Positions 33,741 to 46,412 of a DNA stretch of 64,000 nucleotides are shown in pieces. Position 1 is the first letter of the stretch. Each line of letters opens with the position of its first letter. Origin of the DNA: Nocardioides sp. ChNu-153 (GTDB taxonomy: Bacteria; Actinomycetota; Actinomycetes; Propionibacteriales; Nocardioidaceae). The notes below the pieces were generated by a model that saw only the letters and a program-made list of their open reading frames with translations, was not told the DNA's origin and did not search any database. Both the position numbers and the translations under genes were made by a program. The stretch covers positions 1 through 64,000 of the forward strand of contig NZ_JADEVT010000009.1 in NCBI RefSeq assembly GCF_030466625.1. The letters are read 5' to 3'.

Positions 33741-33962
33741 CGGTACGGCGGCGCGCGGGCCCGCCGTACTGCTGCGGCGTCTGGTGCGGTGCTGGTGTCC
33801 GGTGCGGTGCTGCGGTGTCTGGTGCGGTGGTCGGCGGCGTGTGGAGTAGCCCGGACACCGCGTTGCACCGCCCCGCGCCATCTCCGCCCCACCCGATTCG
33901 AACCGCGCGGAGGTGCTGCGGTAGTGTTCCGACCGCCTCGCCCGGTGATCCCGGGCGGGCTT
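33741..33962. other. Intergenic region between DUF72 and tRNA-Pro
   Basis: About 220 bp without a recognisable gene. It contains imperfect repeats of a GGTGTCTGGTGCGGTGCTG-like unit (33779-33837) and then the tRNA promoter region. No ORF with a plausible start and homology is seen. Confidence 0.5.
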
Positions 33963-34036
<74 letters not shown>

Positions 34037-34053
34037 CCGGAGAAGCAGCAGGT

Positions 34054-34090
34054 CAGAGGCCGTTCCCGCAAGACGCGGGGACGGCCTCTG
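34054..34090. terminator. Hairpin after tRNA-Pro
   Basis: A 16-bp stem (34054-34069 with 34075-34090, arms CAGAGGCCGTTCCCGC and its near-complement with one G-U pair) and a 5-nt loop. Flanking GCAG/CTGC can extend it. It separates the tRNA from the convergent crcB gene. Confidence 0.88.
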
Positions 34091-34144
34091 CTGCGTCCCG
34101 GGCCTGCCGGACCTCGTGCCCGCCGGACCGGAGCCCGTTGCGCC

Positions 34145-34531
34145 TCACGCCCCGAGCCACCACCCGAGCGCGGCGAGACCCACGCCGGCGACGAGCATGC
34201 CCGGGCCGTGGACGGCGGCGTACCCCCAGCGACGCTCCTCGACCAGGCGCACCACCTCGACGGCCGCGGTGCTGAACGTGGTGTAGCCGCCGAGCAGCCC
34301 CGTGCCCAGCACCGCGACGAGGTCGCCCCCGCCCGACCCGTCCCCGAGCGACCCGCGACCGGCCAGCCCGACGACGAGGCCCAGCGCGAACGCGCCCGTC
34401 AGGTTCACCACGAGCGTGCCGAGCGGGCGCGCTCCGCCGGTGCGGCGCCGTACCGCGTCGTCCACCAGGAAGCGCAGCGCGGCGCCCACCCCGCCGGCCA
34501 CCGCCACGAGGACGAACAGGGCGGGACTCAT
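34145..34531 (-). CDS. crcB: Fluoride channel subunit CrcB/Fluc (copy 1)
   Basis: A 128-residue four-helix membrane protein. GGVGAALRFLVDD at the start, VVNLTGAFALG in TM2 with the conserved Asn, and GLLGGYTTFSTAAVE (the conserved G-x-T-T-x-S signature) identify the fluoride-export channel. The ATG at 34531 overlaps the stop of the second crcB (ATGA), so the two subunits are cotranslated and should form an asymmetric heterodimer, as seen in other paired crcB genes. Confidence 0.93.
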   Translation of the reverse strand: MSPALFVLVAVAGGVGAALRFLVDDAVRRRTGGARPLGTLVVNLTGAFALGLVVGLAGRGSLGDGSGGGDLVAVLGTGLLGGYTTFSTAAVEVVRLVEERRWGYAAVHGPGMLVAGVGLAALGWWLGA

Positions 34532-34980
34532 GCGAGGCCTCGGCGGGCCGCATGCGCCCGCCGGCCACCCAGGAGCAGACCGACCGCGGCCGCCACGAGC
34601 CCGAGGAGCAGGCTGCCGACCGCGTACGCCGCCCCGGTGGCCGACCGGTCGCCCAGCAGGCCGGCGGTGTCGACCGCGAGCGCGCTGTACGTCGTGAACC
34701 CGCCCAGCACCCCGGTGCCGAGCAGCAGGCGCGCGCGACGCCGGCCCCCGGTGTCCGGGCGCCCGCCGAGCACCCCCAGCAACAACCCCAGGAGCAGCGC
34801 CCCGCCGACGTTCACGACGCCCACGGTCCACGGCACCGCGCCCTCCGCCGTCGGCACCAGCAGCACGGCGGCCGCCCGCGCCGCCGTACCGAGCGTGCCG
34901 CCCACGGCCACGACGAGAACGTCCGCCGGACGGGGGCGGGCGGGGGGCGCGGTGGTGGGTACGGACACGGGCGCGGGCAC
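34528..34980 (-). CDS. crcB: Fluoride channel subunit CrcB/Fluc (copy 2)
   Basis: A 150-residue CrcB homologue with an extra Pro-rich N-terminus. GGTLGTAARAAAVL, VGVVNVGGALLLG and GVLGGFTTYSALAVD are the family blocks. The first lacks the usual Arg-Tyr/Phe at its end. The GTG at 34980 is 6 nt from TACGGT on the minus strand (34987-34992), so the transcript is probably leaderless and leaves no room for a fluoride riboswitch. Confidence 0.9.
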   Translation of the reverse strand: MPAPVSVPTTAPPARPRPADVLVVAVGGTLGTAARAAAVLLVPTAEGAVPWTVGVVNVGGALLLGLLLGVLGGRPDTGGRRRARLLLGTGVLGGFTTYSALAVDTAGLLGDRSATGAAYAVGSLLLGLVAAAVGLLLGGRRAHAARRGLA

Positions 34981-35091
34981 GGGGAGACCGTAGGTCAGGC
35001 CGGGTGCCCGGTCCCGCTAGGCTCCCGACCGTGCGCTCGGGCGCAGCTGGGGGAAGTCGTTGTCGGATCGACCTCGAAGGCGGTAGGCGCA

Positions 35092-35772
35092 GTGAGCGAC
35101 GAGGGCGGACGCCCCAGGCGGAAGTACGTGTCCCCGGTCCGCGAGGCCGCGCTGGCGGCCACGCACCGACGCATCGTCGACGCGGCCGCGGAGCTGTTCG
35201 GCCGCGACGGCTACCGGGCGACGACGCTGGCGGCCATCGCCGGCGCGGCCGGCGTCTCGGTGCCCCGCGTCAACCTCTCCGGCTCCAAGCCCGCCCTGCT
35301 CGTCGAGGCCTACGAGCTGCGGGCCGGTGGCTCGTCCGAGCTGCGCCCCATCAGCCGGGAGCCGGAGATGGCGGCCATCATGGCGCTGCCCACCGAGGAG
35401 GCGTTCGCCGCGTACGCCGCGTGGCTGCCGCGCACGCACGCCCGCTCGGCGGGCCTGTGGTTCGCGCTGCGCGAGGCCGCCTCGACCGACCCCGAGGCGC
35501 GCACGGCCTTCGAGGAGACCGAGGCGCGCAACCTGACCTCGTGCCGCGACGCGGTCGCCTTCGCCCGGTCCCGCGACCTGCTGACCGGCGACACCCCTGA
35601 CGAGGACCGGGCGCGGATCTGGAACCTGCTGACCCGGGCCGACACCTTCCAGCTGCTCGTCGGCGACGCCGGCTGGTCGCACGAGCGCTTCGCCGCCTGG
35701 GTGCTGCGGGCGCTGCGGGCCCAGGTGTTCGACCTGGCCGACGCCGACGGGGCCACGCCGCCCCACTCCTAG
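35092..35772 (+). CDS. TetR family transcriptional regulator
   Basis: A 226-residue TetR regulator. The DNA-binding region is RRIVDAAAELFGRDGYRATT and AIAGAAGVSVPRVNLSGSKP; the recognition-helix tail reads RVNLSGSKPAL where most family members have [ST]xYxHFxxK. The C-terminal domain is all helical. GTG at 35092 is chosen just ahead of SDEGGRPRRK; GTG alternatives upstream lie in a low-homology stretch. The stop overlaps an iron-box-like sequence of the next gene. Ligand and target unknown. Confidence 0.8.
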   Translation: MSDEGGRPRRKYVSPVREAALAATHRRIVDAAAELFGRDGYRATTLAAIAGAAGVSVPRVNLSGSKPALLVEAYELRAGGSSELRPISREPEMAAIMALPTEEAFAAYAAWLPRTHARSAGLWFALREAASTDPEARTAFEETEARNLTSCRDAVAFARSRDLLTGDTPDEDRARIWNLLTRADTFQLLVGDAGWSHERFAAWVLRALRAQVFDLADADGATPPHS

Positions 35773-35787
35773 GTTAGGGTCCCCTTA
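35769..35787. promoter_or_regulatory. Iron-box-like (IdeR/DmdR) operator
   Basis: CTAGGTTAGGGTCCCCTTA resembles the actinobacterial iron box TTAGGTTAGSCTAACCTAA (14 of 19 positions), overlapping the tetR stop codon, 70 bp upstream of the siderophore-interacting protein. Half of the site is well matched; the other half is degenerate. Confidence 0.6.
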
Positions 35788-35856
35788 GTCCGGGCGGTGG
35801 TACGCCGGACGCGCGGTCCGGCGTCCCCGGCCCGCGCCCGAGGGGACGAGGAGCAC

Positions 35857-36690
35857 ATGGCCAGGACGAACGCGCAGGCGACCCGCACGAAGCCCGCCGA
35901 CACCGAGCTGATCCTGCTGGAGGTGCTGCGCAGCGAGCGCGTCACGCCACACATGACGCGCGTGACCCTCGGGGGCCGCGACGCCGCGCGGTTCGTGCCG
36001 CGGGGCTTCGACCAGTGGTTCCGGCTCTTCATCCCGGTGGGGGAGGCGTCGGTGCGGCGCATGCCGAGCAAGCTGACGACGGTGAGCTACCTGCGCCTGC
36101 TCGCGGTCTCCCGCACCGAGCGCCCGGTGCTGCGCAACTACACCGTGCGCGCCCACCGCGCCGACGGCCCGCACGGGCCCGAGCTCGACGTCGACCTCGT
36201 CGTGCACGGCTCGGCGGAGGACGGCACGTCCGGGCCCGCCGCCACGTGGGCGCAGACCTGCGCGGTCGGCGACGTGGTCGGCATCATCGACGAGGGCTGC
36301 CTCTACGCCGCGCCCGACGACACCGACCAGGTACTGCTCGTGGCCGACGAGTCGGGCCTGCCCGCAGTGGCGGGCGTGCTCGCGTCCCTGCCGCGCGACG
36401 CCCGCGGCAGCGCGCTCGTGGAGGTCCCGAGCGCCGAGGACGCCCAGGAGGTCGACGCCCCCGACGGGGTCGAGGTGCGGTACGTCGTGCGCACCGACCC
36501 GCACGCCGTCCCCGGCCGGGCCGTGCTGGCCGCCGCCCGCGAGGTCGCGGTGACGGGCGCGGCGCCGTACGCCTGGGTCGCGGGCGAGCAGGGCCTCGTC
36601 AGCGAGCTGCGCCGCCACTGGGTGCAGGTCGGCGTCGACAAGAGCCGCATCTGCTTCACCGGCTACTGGAAGGTCGGCAAGGCCCACTGA
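35857..36690 (+). CDS. Siderophore-interacting protein (FAD-binding reductase)
   Basis: A 277-residue SIP-type ferric-siderophore reductase. LRSERVTPHMTRVTLGG begins the FAD-binding barrel, RNYTVRAHRADGPHGPELD carries the R-x-Y-[ST] flavin motif, and VLLVADESGLPAVAGVLASL begins the NAD(P)H domain, with FTGYWKVG(K) the typical ending. It releases iron from siderophores in the cytosol. The ATG at 35857 has GAGGAG upstream; an extension from 35797 would place the operator inside the gene. Confidence 0.9.
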   Translation: MARTNAQATRTKPADTELILLEVLRSERVTPHMTRVTLGGRDAARFVPRGFDQWFRLFIPVGEASVRRMPSKLTTVSYLRLLAVSRTERPVLRNYTVRAHRADGPHGPELDVDLVVHGSAEDGTSGPAATWAQTCAVGDVVGIIDEGCLYAAPDDTDQVLLVADESGLPAVAGVLASLPRDARGSALVEVPSAEDAQEVDAPDGVEVRYVVRTDPHAVPGRAVLAAAREVAVTGAAPYAWVAGEQGLVSELRRHWVQVGVDKSRICFTGYWKVGKAH

Positions 36691-36730
36691 GCCCGCGGAT
36701 CGCCTGGCTGGCAGTCAGGTAGTCAGGCGG

Positions 36731-37333
36731 TCAGGCCGGCCAGTCCGCCGGGAACTCGTCGGCCGCCTTGTCGTGGGCCTTGGCCAGCCGCTTGCGGGCC
36801 TTGGTGCCGAGCCGGTCGCCGAACACGACGCCGCGGGTGTGGTCGGTCTCGTGCTGGAAGCAGCGGGCGAGCAGCCCGTCCCCGGTGAGCCGGACGGGGG
36901 AGCCGTCGAGCCCCTGGCCCTCCACGGTCGCCTCGTCCGGTCGCGCGCACTCGACGAACGCGCCGGGGTAGCTCAGGCAGCCCTCCTCCGCCTCGTCCAG
37001 GCGGCGGCCGGTGCCCTCCGGGGTGGTGACGACCGGGTTGCACACCACGCCCGCGACCCGGCGCCCCTCGGCGTCCGGGCAGTCGAAGACGAAGACGGCC
37101 CGGTCGACCCCGATCTGGCAGGCGGCGAGCCCGACGCCGTCCGCGGCGTACATCGTCGCCACCATGTCGGCCACCAGTGCCCGCAGCTCGTCGTCGAACG
37201 CGGTGACCGCGGCCTGCGGCGCGTGCATCACCGGCGTGCCCCAGCGCGTGATCGGCCGGACGGTCCCCCCGGTCGGCAGCGGACCGTACGGCGTCAGGTC
37301 GGGCCCGTCGTCGGCTGCGGCGTGGTCGCTCAT
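36731..37333 (-). CDS. def: Peptide deformylase
   Basis: A 200-residue metallo-enzyme that removes the N-terminal formyl group from new proteins. Motif 1 is GVGLAACQIG, motif 2 EEGCLSYPG (metal Cys) and motif 3 QHETDHTRG (HExDH-type His and Glu). It is cytosolic. The ATG at 37333 is 7 nt from TACGAT on the minus strand (37341-37346), suggesting a leaderless transcript. The motif 1 Ala-Ala in place of Ala-Pro is a common variant. Confidence 0.95.
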   Translation of the reverse strand: MSDHAAADDGPDLTPYGPLPTGGTVRPITRWGTPVMHAPQAAVTAFDDELRALVADMVATMYAADGVGLAACQIGVDRAVFVFDCPDAEGRRVAGVVCNPVVTTPEGTGRRLDEAEEGCLSYPGAFVECARPDEATVEGQGLDGSPVRLTGDGLLARCFQHETDHTRGVVFGDRLGTKARKRLAKAHDKAADEFPADWPA

Positions 37334-37438
37334 GGGGGCGATCGTAGGAGGGGTGGCGCACGGGCCGTGCGGGGTGTCGGGAGAACGGGTCGGCCGAACC
37401 TGTGGCGCACTGTGTAACTCCCCGTTACATTAGGCCCT

Positions 37439-38803
37439 ATGTCCCTCCCCAACAGCCTCAGGCCGGGCGGCAGGAACGGGCTCGCCCGCAAGGAGTCCCG
37501 CGACCCGATCGGGTACGCCGTCGCCGCCCTCAACGTCGTCGCCCAGAGCGACCTCATCGACCGACTCGGGCTGCGCAAGCGCGCCGAGCAGGCCGTCTTC
37601 ACCTCGACGCGCGGCGGGTTCAGCGCCCTGGGGGCGGCCAGCCGCACGTTCGCCCGACGGGGGAAGAAGGGGGAGCCGGGAGTGCGCGTGCCCGCCGCCA
37701 CCCCGAAGGGCCTCTTCGACCTCACCCCGACCGAGGACGAGCAGATGCTCGTCGACGTCGTGGGGGAGTTCGCGACCGAGGTCGTCCGCCCGGCGGCCGC
37801 CGAGGCCGACGAGGCGTGCCGGGCCCCCGAGGCGCTGCTGAAGGGCAGCCTCGAGATCGGCCTGCCGATCCTCGGCGTGCCCGAGCAGCTCGGCGGTATC
37901 TCCGAGGAGCGCTCCGCCATGGCCGCCACGCTGGTGGCCGAGGCGTTGGCGAAGGGCGACATGGGCCTCGCGGTCGCCGCGCTCGCGCCCGGCGCGGTCG
38001 CCACCGCGCTCTCGCTGTGGGGCACCGACGCGCAGCAGGCGACGTACCTGCCCGCCTTCACCGGTGACGACGTGCCCGCCGCGGCGCTCGCCCTGGCCGA
38101 GCCGGCCGTGCTCTTCGACGTGCTGCGCCCCTCGACCACCGCGGTGCGCGACGGCGACGGGTTCGTGCTGACGGGCACGAAGTCGGCCGTGCCCCGCGGC
38201 GACGACGCCGAGCTCTTCGTGATCGGTGCCGCGCTCGACGGGAAGCCCGCGCTGTTCCTCGTGGAGTCGAGCACCACCGGCCTCCGTGTCGAGGCGGACC
38301 CCTCGATGGGCGTGCGGGCGGCGACCCTCTCGCAGCTCCACCTCGACGAGGTCCGCGTGCCGGCCGACGCGCTGCTCGGCGCCGCGGACGGTACGACGTA
38401 CACCGAGGCCGTGCGGCTGTCCCGGCTCGCCTGGTGCGCGCTCGCGATCGGTACGGCCCAGGCGGTGCTCGACTACGTGACGCCGTACGTGAAGGAGCGG
38501 GAGGCGTTCGGCGAGCCGATCGCCCACCGGCAGTCGGTGGCCTTCATGGTCGCCAACATCGCCATCGAGCTGCAGTCGATGCGCCTCGTGACCTACAAGG
38601 CGGCCTCGCGAGCGGCGCAGGGCGAGGACTTCACCCGCGAGGTCGCGCTGGCCCGCAACCTGTGCGCTGCGAAGGGCATGCAGATCGGCCTCGACGGCGT
38701 GCAGCTGCTCGGCGGCCACGGCTTCGTCAAGGAGCACCCGGTGGAGCGGTGGTACCGCGACCTGCGGGCGCTCGGCGTCATGGAGGGAGGGGTCCTGGTC
38801 TGA
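37439..38803 (+). CDS. Acyl-CoA dehydrogenase with N-terminal extension
   Basis: A 454-residue acyl-CoA dehydrogenase with about 90 extra N-terminal residues that are basic and of unknown use. The core shows GLPILGVPEQLGGISEER, DGDGFVLTGTKSAVP and LLGGHGFVKEHPVERWYRD, and ends in VMEGG, where the Glu is the likely catalytic base. The ATG at 37439 is 7 nt from TACATT, so probably leaderless. It is followed 42 bp downstream by another dehydrogenase in the same direction; the two may act together or form a hetero-oligomer. Confidence 0.85.
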   Translation: MSLPNSLRPGGRNGLARKESRDPIGYAVAALNVVAQSDLIDRLGLRKRAEQAVFTSTRGGFSALGAASRTFARRGKKGEPGVRVPAATPKGLFDLTPTEDEQMLVDVVGEFATEVVRPAAAEADEACRAPEALLKGSLEIGLPILGVPEQLGGISEERSAMAATLVAEALAKGDMGLAVAALAPGAVATALSLWGTDAQQATYLPAFTGDDVPAAALALAEPAVLFDVLRPSTTAVRDGDGFVLTGTKSAVPRGDDAELFVIGAALDGKPALFLVESSTTGLRVEADPSMGVRAATLSQLHLDEVRVPADALLGAADGTTYTEAVRLSRLAWCALAIGTAQAVLDYVTPYVKEREAFGEPIAHRQSVAFMVANIAIELQSMRLVTYKAASRAAQGEDFTREVALARNLCAAKGMQIGLDGVQLLGGHGFVKEHPVERWYRDLRALGVMEGGVLV

Positions 38804-38845
38804 GTCGTCCCGTCCCGACGGAACCGCCCCCCCAGGAGAGAAGCC

Positions 38846-40057
38846 ATGATCAACCTCGAGACCCCCAAGAAGCACCGCGCCCTCATCGACCAGGCCCACC
38901 AGGTCGCGATGAACATGTTGCGCCCCATCTCCCGCAAGTACGACCGCGCCGAGCACTCCTACCCCAAGGAGCTCGACATGCTGGCCGCGATGATCGACGG
39001 GCTGTCCGAGTCCGGCGCCTCCGAGGGCGCGGGCGCCACCGGCGTGCGCCGCGACGAGAAGAAGGACGACGGCAGCGTCAAGAACGGCTCCAACCTCGCC
39101 TCCGTCATGTCCGTGGCCGAGATGTGCTGGGGCGACGTCGGCCTCCTGCTGTCGATGCCGCGCCAGGGCCTGGGCAACTCGGCCATCGCGTCGGTCGCGA
39201 ACGACGAGCAGCTCGAGCGCTTCAAGGGCACGTGGGCCGCCATGGCGATCACCGAGCCGGGCGTCGGCTCCGACTCGGCGAACATCACGACCACCGCCAC
39301 CCTCGACGGCGACCACTACGTCATCAACGGCGAGAAGATCTACGTCACCTCGGGGGAGCGCGCCGACTCGGTCGTCGTGTGGGCCACGCTCGACCGGTCG
39401 CTGGGCCGCGCCGCCATCAAGTCGTTCGTCGTCGAGAAGGGCACGCCCGGCATGCGGGTGGAGCGGCTCGAGCACAAGCTCGGCATCCGTGCCTCCGACA
39501 CGGCGGTCATCATCTTCGAGGACTGCCGCGTGCCCGCCGAGAACCTCCTCGGCTCGCCCGAGGTGGACGTCAAGCAGGGCTTCGCCGGCGCGATGGCGAC
39601 CTTCGACAACACCCGGCCGCTCGTCGCCGCCATGGCCGTGGGCTGCGCCCGCGCGTCGCTCGACCTCACCCGCGACCTGCTCGCGCAGGCCGGCGTGGAG
39701 GTCGACTACGACCGCCCCGGCGTCCTGCAGTCCGCGGCCGCGGCCCGTTTCCTGCAGCTGGAGGCGGACTGGGAGGCGGCCCAGCTGCTGACCATGCAGG
39801 CCGCGTGGATGGCCGACAACCGCAAGCCCAACTCGCTCGAGGCGTCGATGGCGAAGGCCAAGGCCGGACGCGTGGGCTCCGACGTGACGCTCGGCTGCGT
39901 CGAGCTGTGCGGCACGCTCGGCTACAGCGAGAACGAGCTGCTCGAGAAGTGGGCGCGGGACTCGAAGATCCTCGACATCTTCGAGGGCACCCAGCAGATC
40001 CAGCAGCTCATCGTGGCCCGGCGCCTGCTGGGGCTCACCAGCACGCAGCTGCGCTGA
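38846..40057 (+). CDS. Acyl-CoA dehydrogenase
   Basis: A 403-residue acyl-CoA dehydrogenase. AMAITEPGVGSDSANITTTA is the FAD-binding strand, NGEKIYVTSGERADS follows, and DIFEGTQQIQQLIVARRLLG carries the catalytic Glu (FEGT). The mid-domain motif LGIRASDTAVIIFEDCRVPA is intact. ATG at 38846 has GGAGAG upstream. Together with the preceding dehydrogenase it forms a conserved-looking pair; the substrate chain length is not predictable here. Confidence 0.9.
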   Translation: MINLETPKKHRALIDQAHQVAMNMLRPISRKYDRAEHSYPKELDMLAAMIDGLSESGASEGAGATGVRRDEKKDDGSVKNGSNLASVMSVAEMCWGDVGLLLSMPRQGLGNSAIASVANDEQLERFKGTWAAMAITEPGVGSDSANITTTATLDGDHYVINGEKIYVTSGERADSVVVWATLDRSLGRAAIKSFVVEKGTPGMRVERLEHKLGIRASDTAVIIFEDCRVPAENLLGSPEVDVKQGFAGAMATFDNTRPLVAAMAVGCARASLDLTRDLLAQAGVEVDYDRPGVLQSAAAARFLQLEADWEAAQLLTMQAAWMADNRKPNSLEASMAKAKAGRVGSDVTLGCVELCGTLGYSENELLEKWARDSKILDIFEGTQQIQQLIVARRLLGLTSTQLR

Positions 40058-40080
40058 GGACGGCGCCGCCGTCGCGTGGG

Positions 40081-40114
40081 ACGGCCCCCGGCACCGAGTG
40101 GTGCCGGGGGCCGT
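40081..40114. terminator. Strong hairpin between convergent genes
   Basis: A perfect 15-bp stem, ACGGCCCCCGGCACC with its complement (40081-40095 with 40100-40114), and a 4-nt loop. Confidence 0.88.
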
Positions 40115-40142
40115 GCTGCGTCGGGAGGGGTACGGCGGTGCG

Positions 40143-40439
40143 TCAGGCGACCGCGCGGAAGGGGTCGTGCTCGGCGAGGATGCGCTCGATGCGGGCCTGG
40201 TCGATGCGGCTGACGACCGACGAGCTCTCCTGGGCGTCGCGCACGCACTTGGCGAGCGTGAACGACGACGTGACGAGGAAGAGGCTGCCGAGCGCCAGGA
40301 AGGCGCGGATCCAGGGGTCGACGGGCACGTAGATGATCGCGACGATCATCGTGGTCAGCGCGACGGCGAAGGCGATACCGGCCTGCGCGTAGAAGGCGCT
40401 CGTGTTCTTGGCGGGCTGCTCGGGCAAGGAGGAGGTCAT
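40143..40439 (-). CDS. YiaA/YiaB family inner-membrane protein
   Basis: A 98-residue membrane protein with two hydrophobic segments, FYAQAGIAFAVALTTMIVAI then AFLALGSLFLVTSSFTLAK, as in the YiaAB two-helix domain, and a short soluble tail CVRDAQESSSVVSRIDQARI. ATG at 40439 is close to a GAGG in the reverse direction. Function unknown; a yiaAB-type protein is the best guess. Confidence 0.7.
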   Translation of the reverse strand: MTSSLPEQPAKNTSAFYAQAGIAFAVALTTMIVAIIYVPVDPWIRAFLALGSLFLVTSSFTLAKCVRDAQESSSVVSRIDQARIERILAEHDPFRAVA

Positions 40440-40486
40440 GCGGAACAGCCTCGTGGGGGGCGGGGGACCGGCGCACCCGTCGCCGT

Positions 40487-40504
40487 ACTCAGGTGGGCCT
40501 GAGT
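40487..40504. promoter_or_regulatory. Palindrome ahead of the PrmC-like gene
   Basis: ACTCAGG, 4-nt spacer TGGG, CCTGAGT: a perfect 7-bp inverted repeat ending 2 bp before the ATG at 40507. It may be an operator for the divergent pair YiaA/B and methyltransferase-glpK, or an mRNA hairpin that would interfere with initiation. Confidence 0.5.
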
Positions 40505-40506
40505 CG

Positions 40507-41403
40507 ATGGGCGCGCCGGCGCTGGTCGCGCGCCTCCGGGCCGCCGGCTGCGTGTACCCCGAGGACGAGGCGGCCGCGCTCCTGGCGGCCGCCGCCGGGC
40601 CCGGTCGTGGGGCGCCGTGGCTGGAGCACGTGGTGGCGCGCCGGGTCGCCGGTGCGCCGCTGGAGCACCTGCTCGAGGAGGTCGAGCTGGCGGGGGAGCG
40701 GATGGCCGTCGCCGCCGGGGTGTTCGTCCCCCGGGCGCGCACCCGGGTGCTCGTCGACGTCGCCCGTGCTCGGCTGCCGCTCGGCGGCGTGCTGCTCGAG
40801 CTGTGCTGCGGCGCGGCGCCCGTCGCCACCCTCGTCGGTCGCGCCCGCCCCGACGTCACCGTGCTCGCCGCCGACGTCGACACGGCGGCCGTCGCAGTCG
40901 CGCGCCGCAACCTCGCGGGGATCGTCGGTCTCGCCGGCCCCGCCGAGGCCCACGCCGGGGACCTGTACGACGCGCTGCCGCCCCGCTGGCGCGGCCGGGT
41001 CGACGTGCTGGTGGCGAACGCGCCGTACGTGCCGAGCGCGGCCGTGGCGACGATGCCGCGGGAGGCCCGCGAGCACGAGCCCCGCGTCGCCCTCGACGGC
41101 GGGCCGGACGGCACAGCGGTGCAGCAGCGCGTGGTCGCGGGGGCCGCGGCGTGGCTGCGCCCGGGCGGGTTCCTGGCGGTCGAGACGTCCCGGGCCGGAG
41201 TGCCCGCGCTCGCCGCCCGCTTCCGCGCGCACGGCCTCGTGCCCGAGGTCCACGTCGACGACGACGTGGACGGGACCGCCGTCGTGGGGCGCCTCGCCGG
41301 GGCCCGCGCCGGTCAGTACGGTGACGGGGCGTCGTCCGACCCCGCACCACCCGGGCGGGGACGTGACCACGGTGGACCCGAGCGCAGGGGAGGACACGCA
41401 TGA
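40507..41403 (+). CDS. PrmC/HemK-like methyltransferase
   Basis: A 298-residue N5-glutamine or similar SAM methyltransferase. The motif I is [16 protein letters not shown] and the catalytic motif is NAPYVP (in place of the usual NPPY), with [11 protein letters not shown] as the third conserved block. [15 protein letters not shown] resembles the N-terminal PrmC domain. ATG at 40507 is chosen because it follows a palindrome and is the first to match the family N-terminus ([10 protein letters not shown]). The stop overlaps glpK (ATGA), so both are cotranslated. Confidence 0.82.
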   Translation: MGAPALVARLRAAGCVYPEDEAAALLAAAAGPGRGAPWLEHVVARRVAGAPLEHLLEEVELAGERMAVAAGVFVPRARTRVLVDVARARLPLGGVLLELCCGAAPVATLVGRARPDVTVLAADVDTAAVAVARRNLAGIVGLAGPAEAHAGDLYDALPPRWRGRVDVLVANAPYVPSAAVATMPREAREHEPRVALDGGPDGTAVQQRVVAGAAAWLRPGGFLAVETSRAGVPALAARFRAHGLVPEVHVDDDVDGTAVVGRLAGARAGQYGDGASSDPAPPGRGRDHGGPERRGGHA

Positions 41404-42938
41404 CGACGGACCGGGAGGGCTCGGGGCGCTACGTCGGCGCGATCGACCAGGGCACGACCAGCACGCGCTTCATGATCTTCGACCACGACGGCGTCGAGGT
41501 CGCGCGCCACCAGCTCGAGCACCAGCAGCTGCTGCCGCGTGCCGGCTGGGTCGAGCACAACCCCGTCGAGATCTGGGAGCGGACCAGCGCGGTCGTGCAG
41601 ACCGCGCTCGGCAAGGCCCGGCTGTGCGCCGACGACCTCGTCGCCCTCGGCATCACGAACCAGCGGGAGACCACCGTGGTGTGGGACCGCCGTACGGGCC
41701 GGCCGCTGCACAACGCGATCGTGTGGCAGGACACCCGCACCGACCGGATCGCCACCGCGCTCGACCGCGACGGACGCGGCGACGTGATCCGGCACCGCGC
41801 GGGGCTGCCGCCCGCGACGTACTTCGCCGGCGGCAAGATCCAGTGGATCCTCGAGAACGTCGACGGTGTCCGCGCCGCGGCCGAGCGGGGCGACGCGCTC
41901 TTCGGCACCACCGACACGTGGCTGCTGTGGAACCTCACGGGTGGGCGCGACGGCGGGGTGCACGTCACCGACGTGACGAACGCCAGCCGCACCATGCTGA
42001 TGGACCTCGAGACCCTGGACTGGGACGACGAGCTGCTCGGCTTCTTCGACATCCCGCGGGCGATGCTGCCCGAGATCCGGCCCTCGTCGGTCGCCGACGG
42101 GTACGGCGTCACGCGCGCGAGCGGGCCCTTCGCGGGCGAGGTGCCCATCACCGGCATCCTCGGCGACCAGCAGGCCGCCACGGTCGGGCAGGTGTGCTTC
42201 GCGCCCGGCGAGGCCAAGAACACCTACGGCACGGGCAACTTCATGCTGCTCAACACCGGCACCGAGATCGTGCGGTCGAAGGCCGGCCTCGTCACCACCC
42301 CGGCGTACCAGCTCGGCGACGCCCCGTGCGTCTACGCCCTCGAGGGCTCGATCGCGGTGACCGGCTCGGCGGTGCAGTGGCTGCGCGACCAGCTCGGGAT
42401 CATCTCGGGCGCGGCCCAGTCGGAGTCGCTGGCCCGCCAGGTCGAGGACAACGGCGGGGTCTACTTCGTGCCGGCCTTCTCCGGCCTGTTCGCGCCGCAC
42501 TGGCGCAGCGACGCGCGCGGCGCCATCGTCGGGCTGTCCCGCTACAACACGAACGCGCACCTGGCGCGCGCCACCCTCGAGGCGATCTGCTACCAGAGCC
42601 GCGACGTCGTCGACGCCATGGAGGCCGACTCCGGGGTGCGCCTCGAGGTGCTCAAGGTCGACGGCGGCGTCACCGCCAACGAGCTGTGCATGCAGATCCA
42701 GGCCGACGTTCTCGGCGTGCCCGTCAGCCGGCCCGTGGTCGCCGAGACCACGGCGCTGGGCGCGGCGTACGCCGCCGGCCTCGCGGTCGGCTTCTGGCGC
42801 GACACCGACGAGCTGCGGGAGAACTGGCACGAGGCGCAGCGCTGGCAGCCGACGTGGAGCGAGGAGCAGCGCGAGGACGGGCACCGCGGCTGGCGCAAGG
42901 CCGTCGAGCGGACGCTGGGCTGGGTGGACGTCGACTGA
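41400..42938 (+). CDS. glpK: Glycerol kinase
   Basis: A 512-residue FGGY kinase converting glycerol to glycerol 3-phosphate. The phosphate motif [32 protein letters not shown] and [11 protein letters not shown], then [10 protein letters not shown] and [11 protein letters not shown] are typical, as is the late [11 protein letters not shown] (FGGY signature 2 region). ATG overlaps the methyltransferase stop by 4 bp. No glycerol transporter gene is adjacent, so its supply route is elsewhere. Confidence 0.96.
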   Translation: MTTDREGSGRYVGAIDQGTTSTRFMIFDHDGVEVARHQLEHQQLLPRAGWVEHNPVEIWERTSAVVQTALGKARLCADDLVALGITNQRETTVVWDRRTGRPLHNAIVWQDTRTDRIATALDRDGRGDVIRHRAGLPPATYFAGGKIQWILENVDGVRAAAERGDALFGTTDTWLLWNLTGGRDGGVHVTDVTNASRTMLMDLETLDWDDELLGFFDIPRAMLPEIRPSSVADGYGVTRASGPFAGEVPITGILGDQQAATVGQVCFAPGEAKNTYGTGNFMLLNTGTEIVRSKAGLVTTPAYQLGDAPCVYALEGSIAVTGSAVQWLRDQLGIISGAAQSESLARQVEDNGGVYFVPAFSGLFAPHWRSDARGAIVGLSRYNTNAHLARATLEAICYQSRDVVDAMEADSGVRLEVLKVDGGVTANELCMQIQADVLGVPVSRPVVAETTALGAAYAAGLAVGFWRDTDELRENWHEAQRWQPTWSEEQREDGHRGWRKAVERTLGWVDVD

Positions 42939-46321
<3,383 letters not shown>

Positions 46322-46396
46322 GCGTTCCTCTCGGGCTCACGGTGCGACGACCCGTTGCTCGGGCCGCTGCCGGACCTCGCGACACTGCCTCAGATC

Positions 46397-46411
46397 GTTG
46401 CGGCGTGCAAC
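46397..46411. promoter_or_regulatory. Short inverted repeat upstream of the BCCT gene
   Basis: GTTGC, 5-nt spacer GGCGT, GCAAC, in the 91-bp gap between the LysR-like stop and the BCCT start. It could be a LysR-type or other regulator site. Confidence 0.45.
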
Positions 46412-46412
46412 T

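Noticed and set aside
34981..35040. Fluoride riboswitch before crcB
   Set aside because: The -10 lies 6 nt from the start codon, leaving no leader for a riboswitch, and no crcB motif fold is seen.
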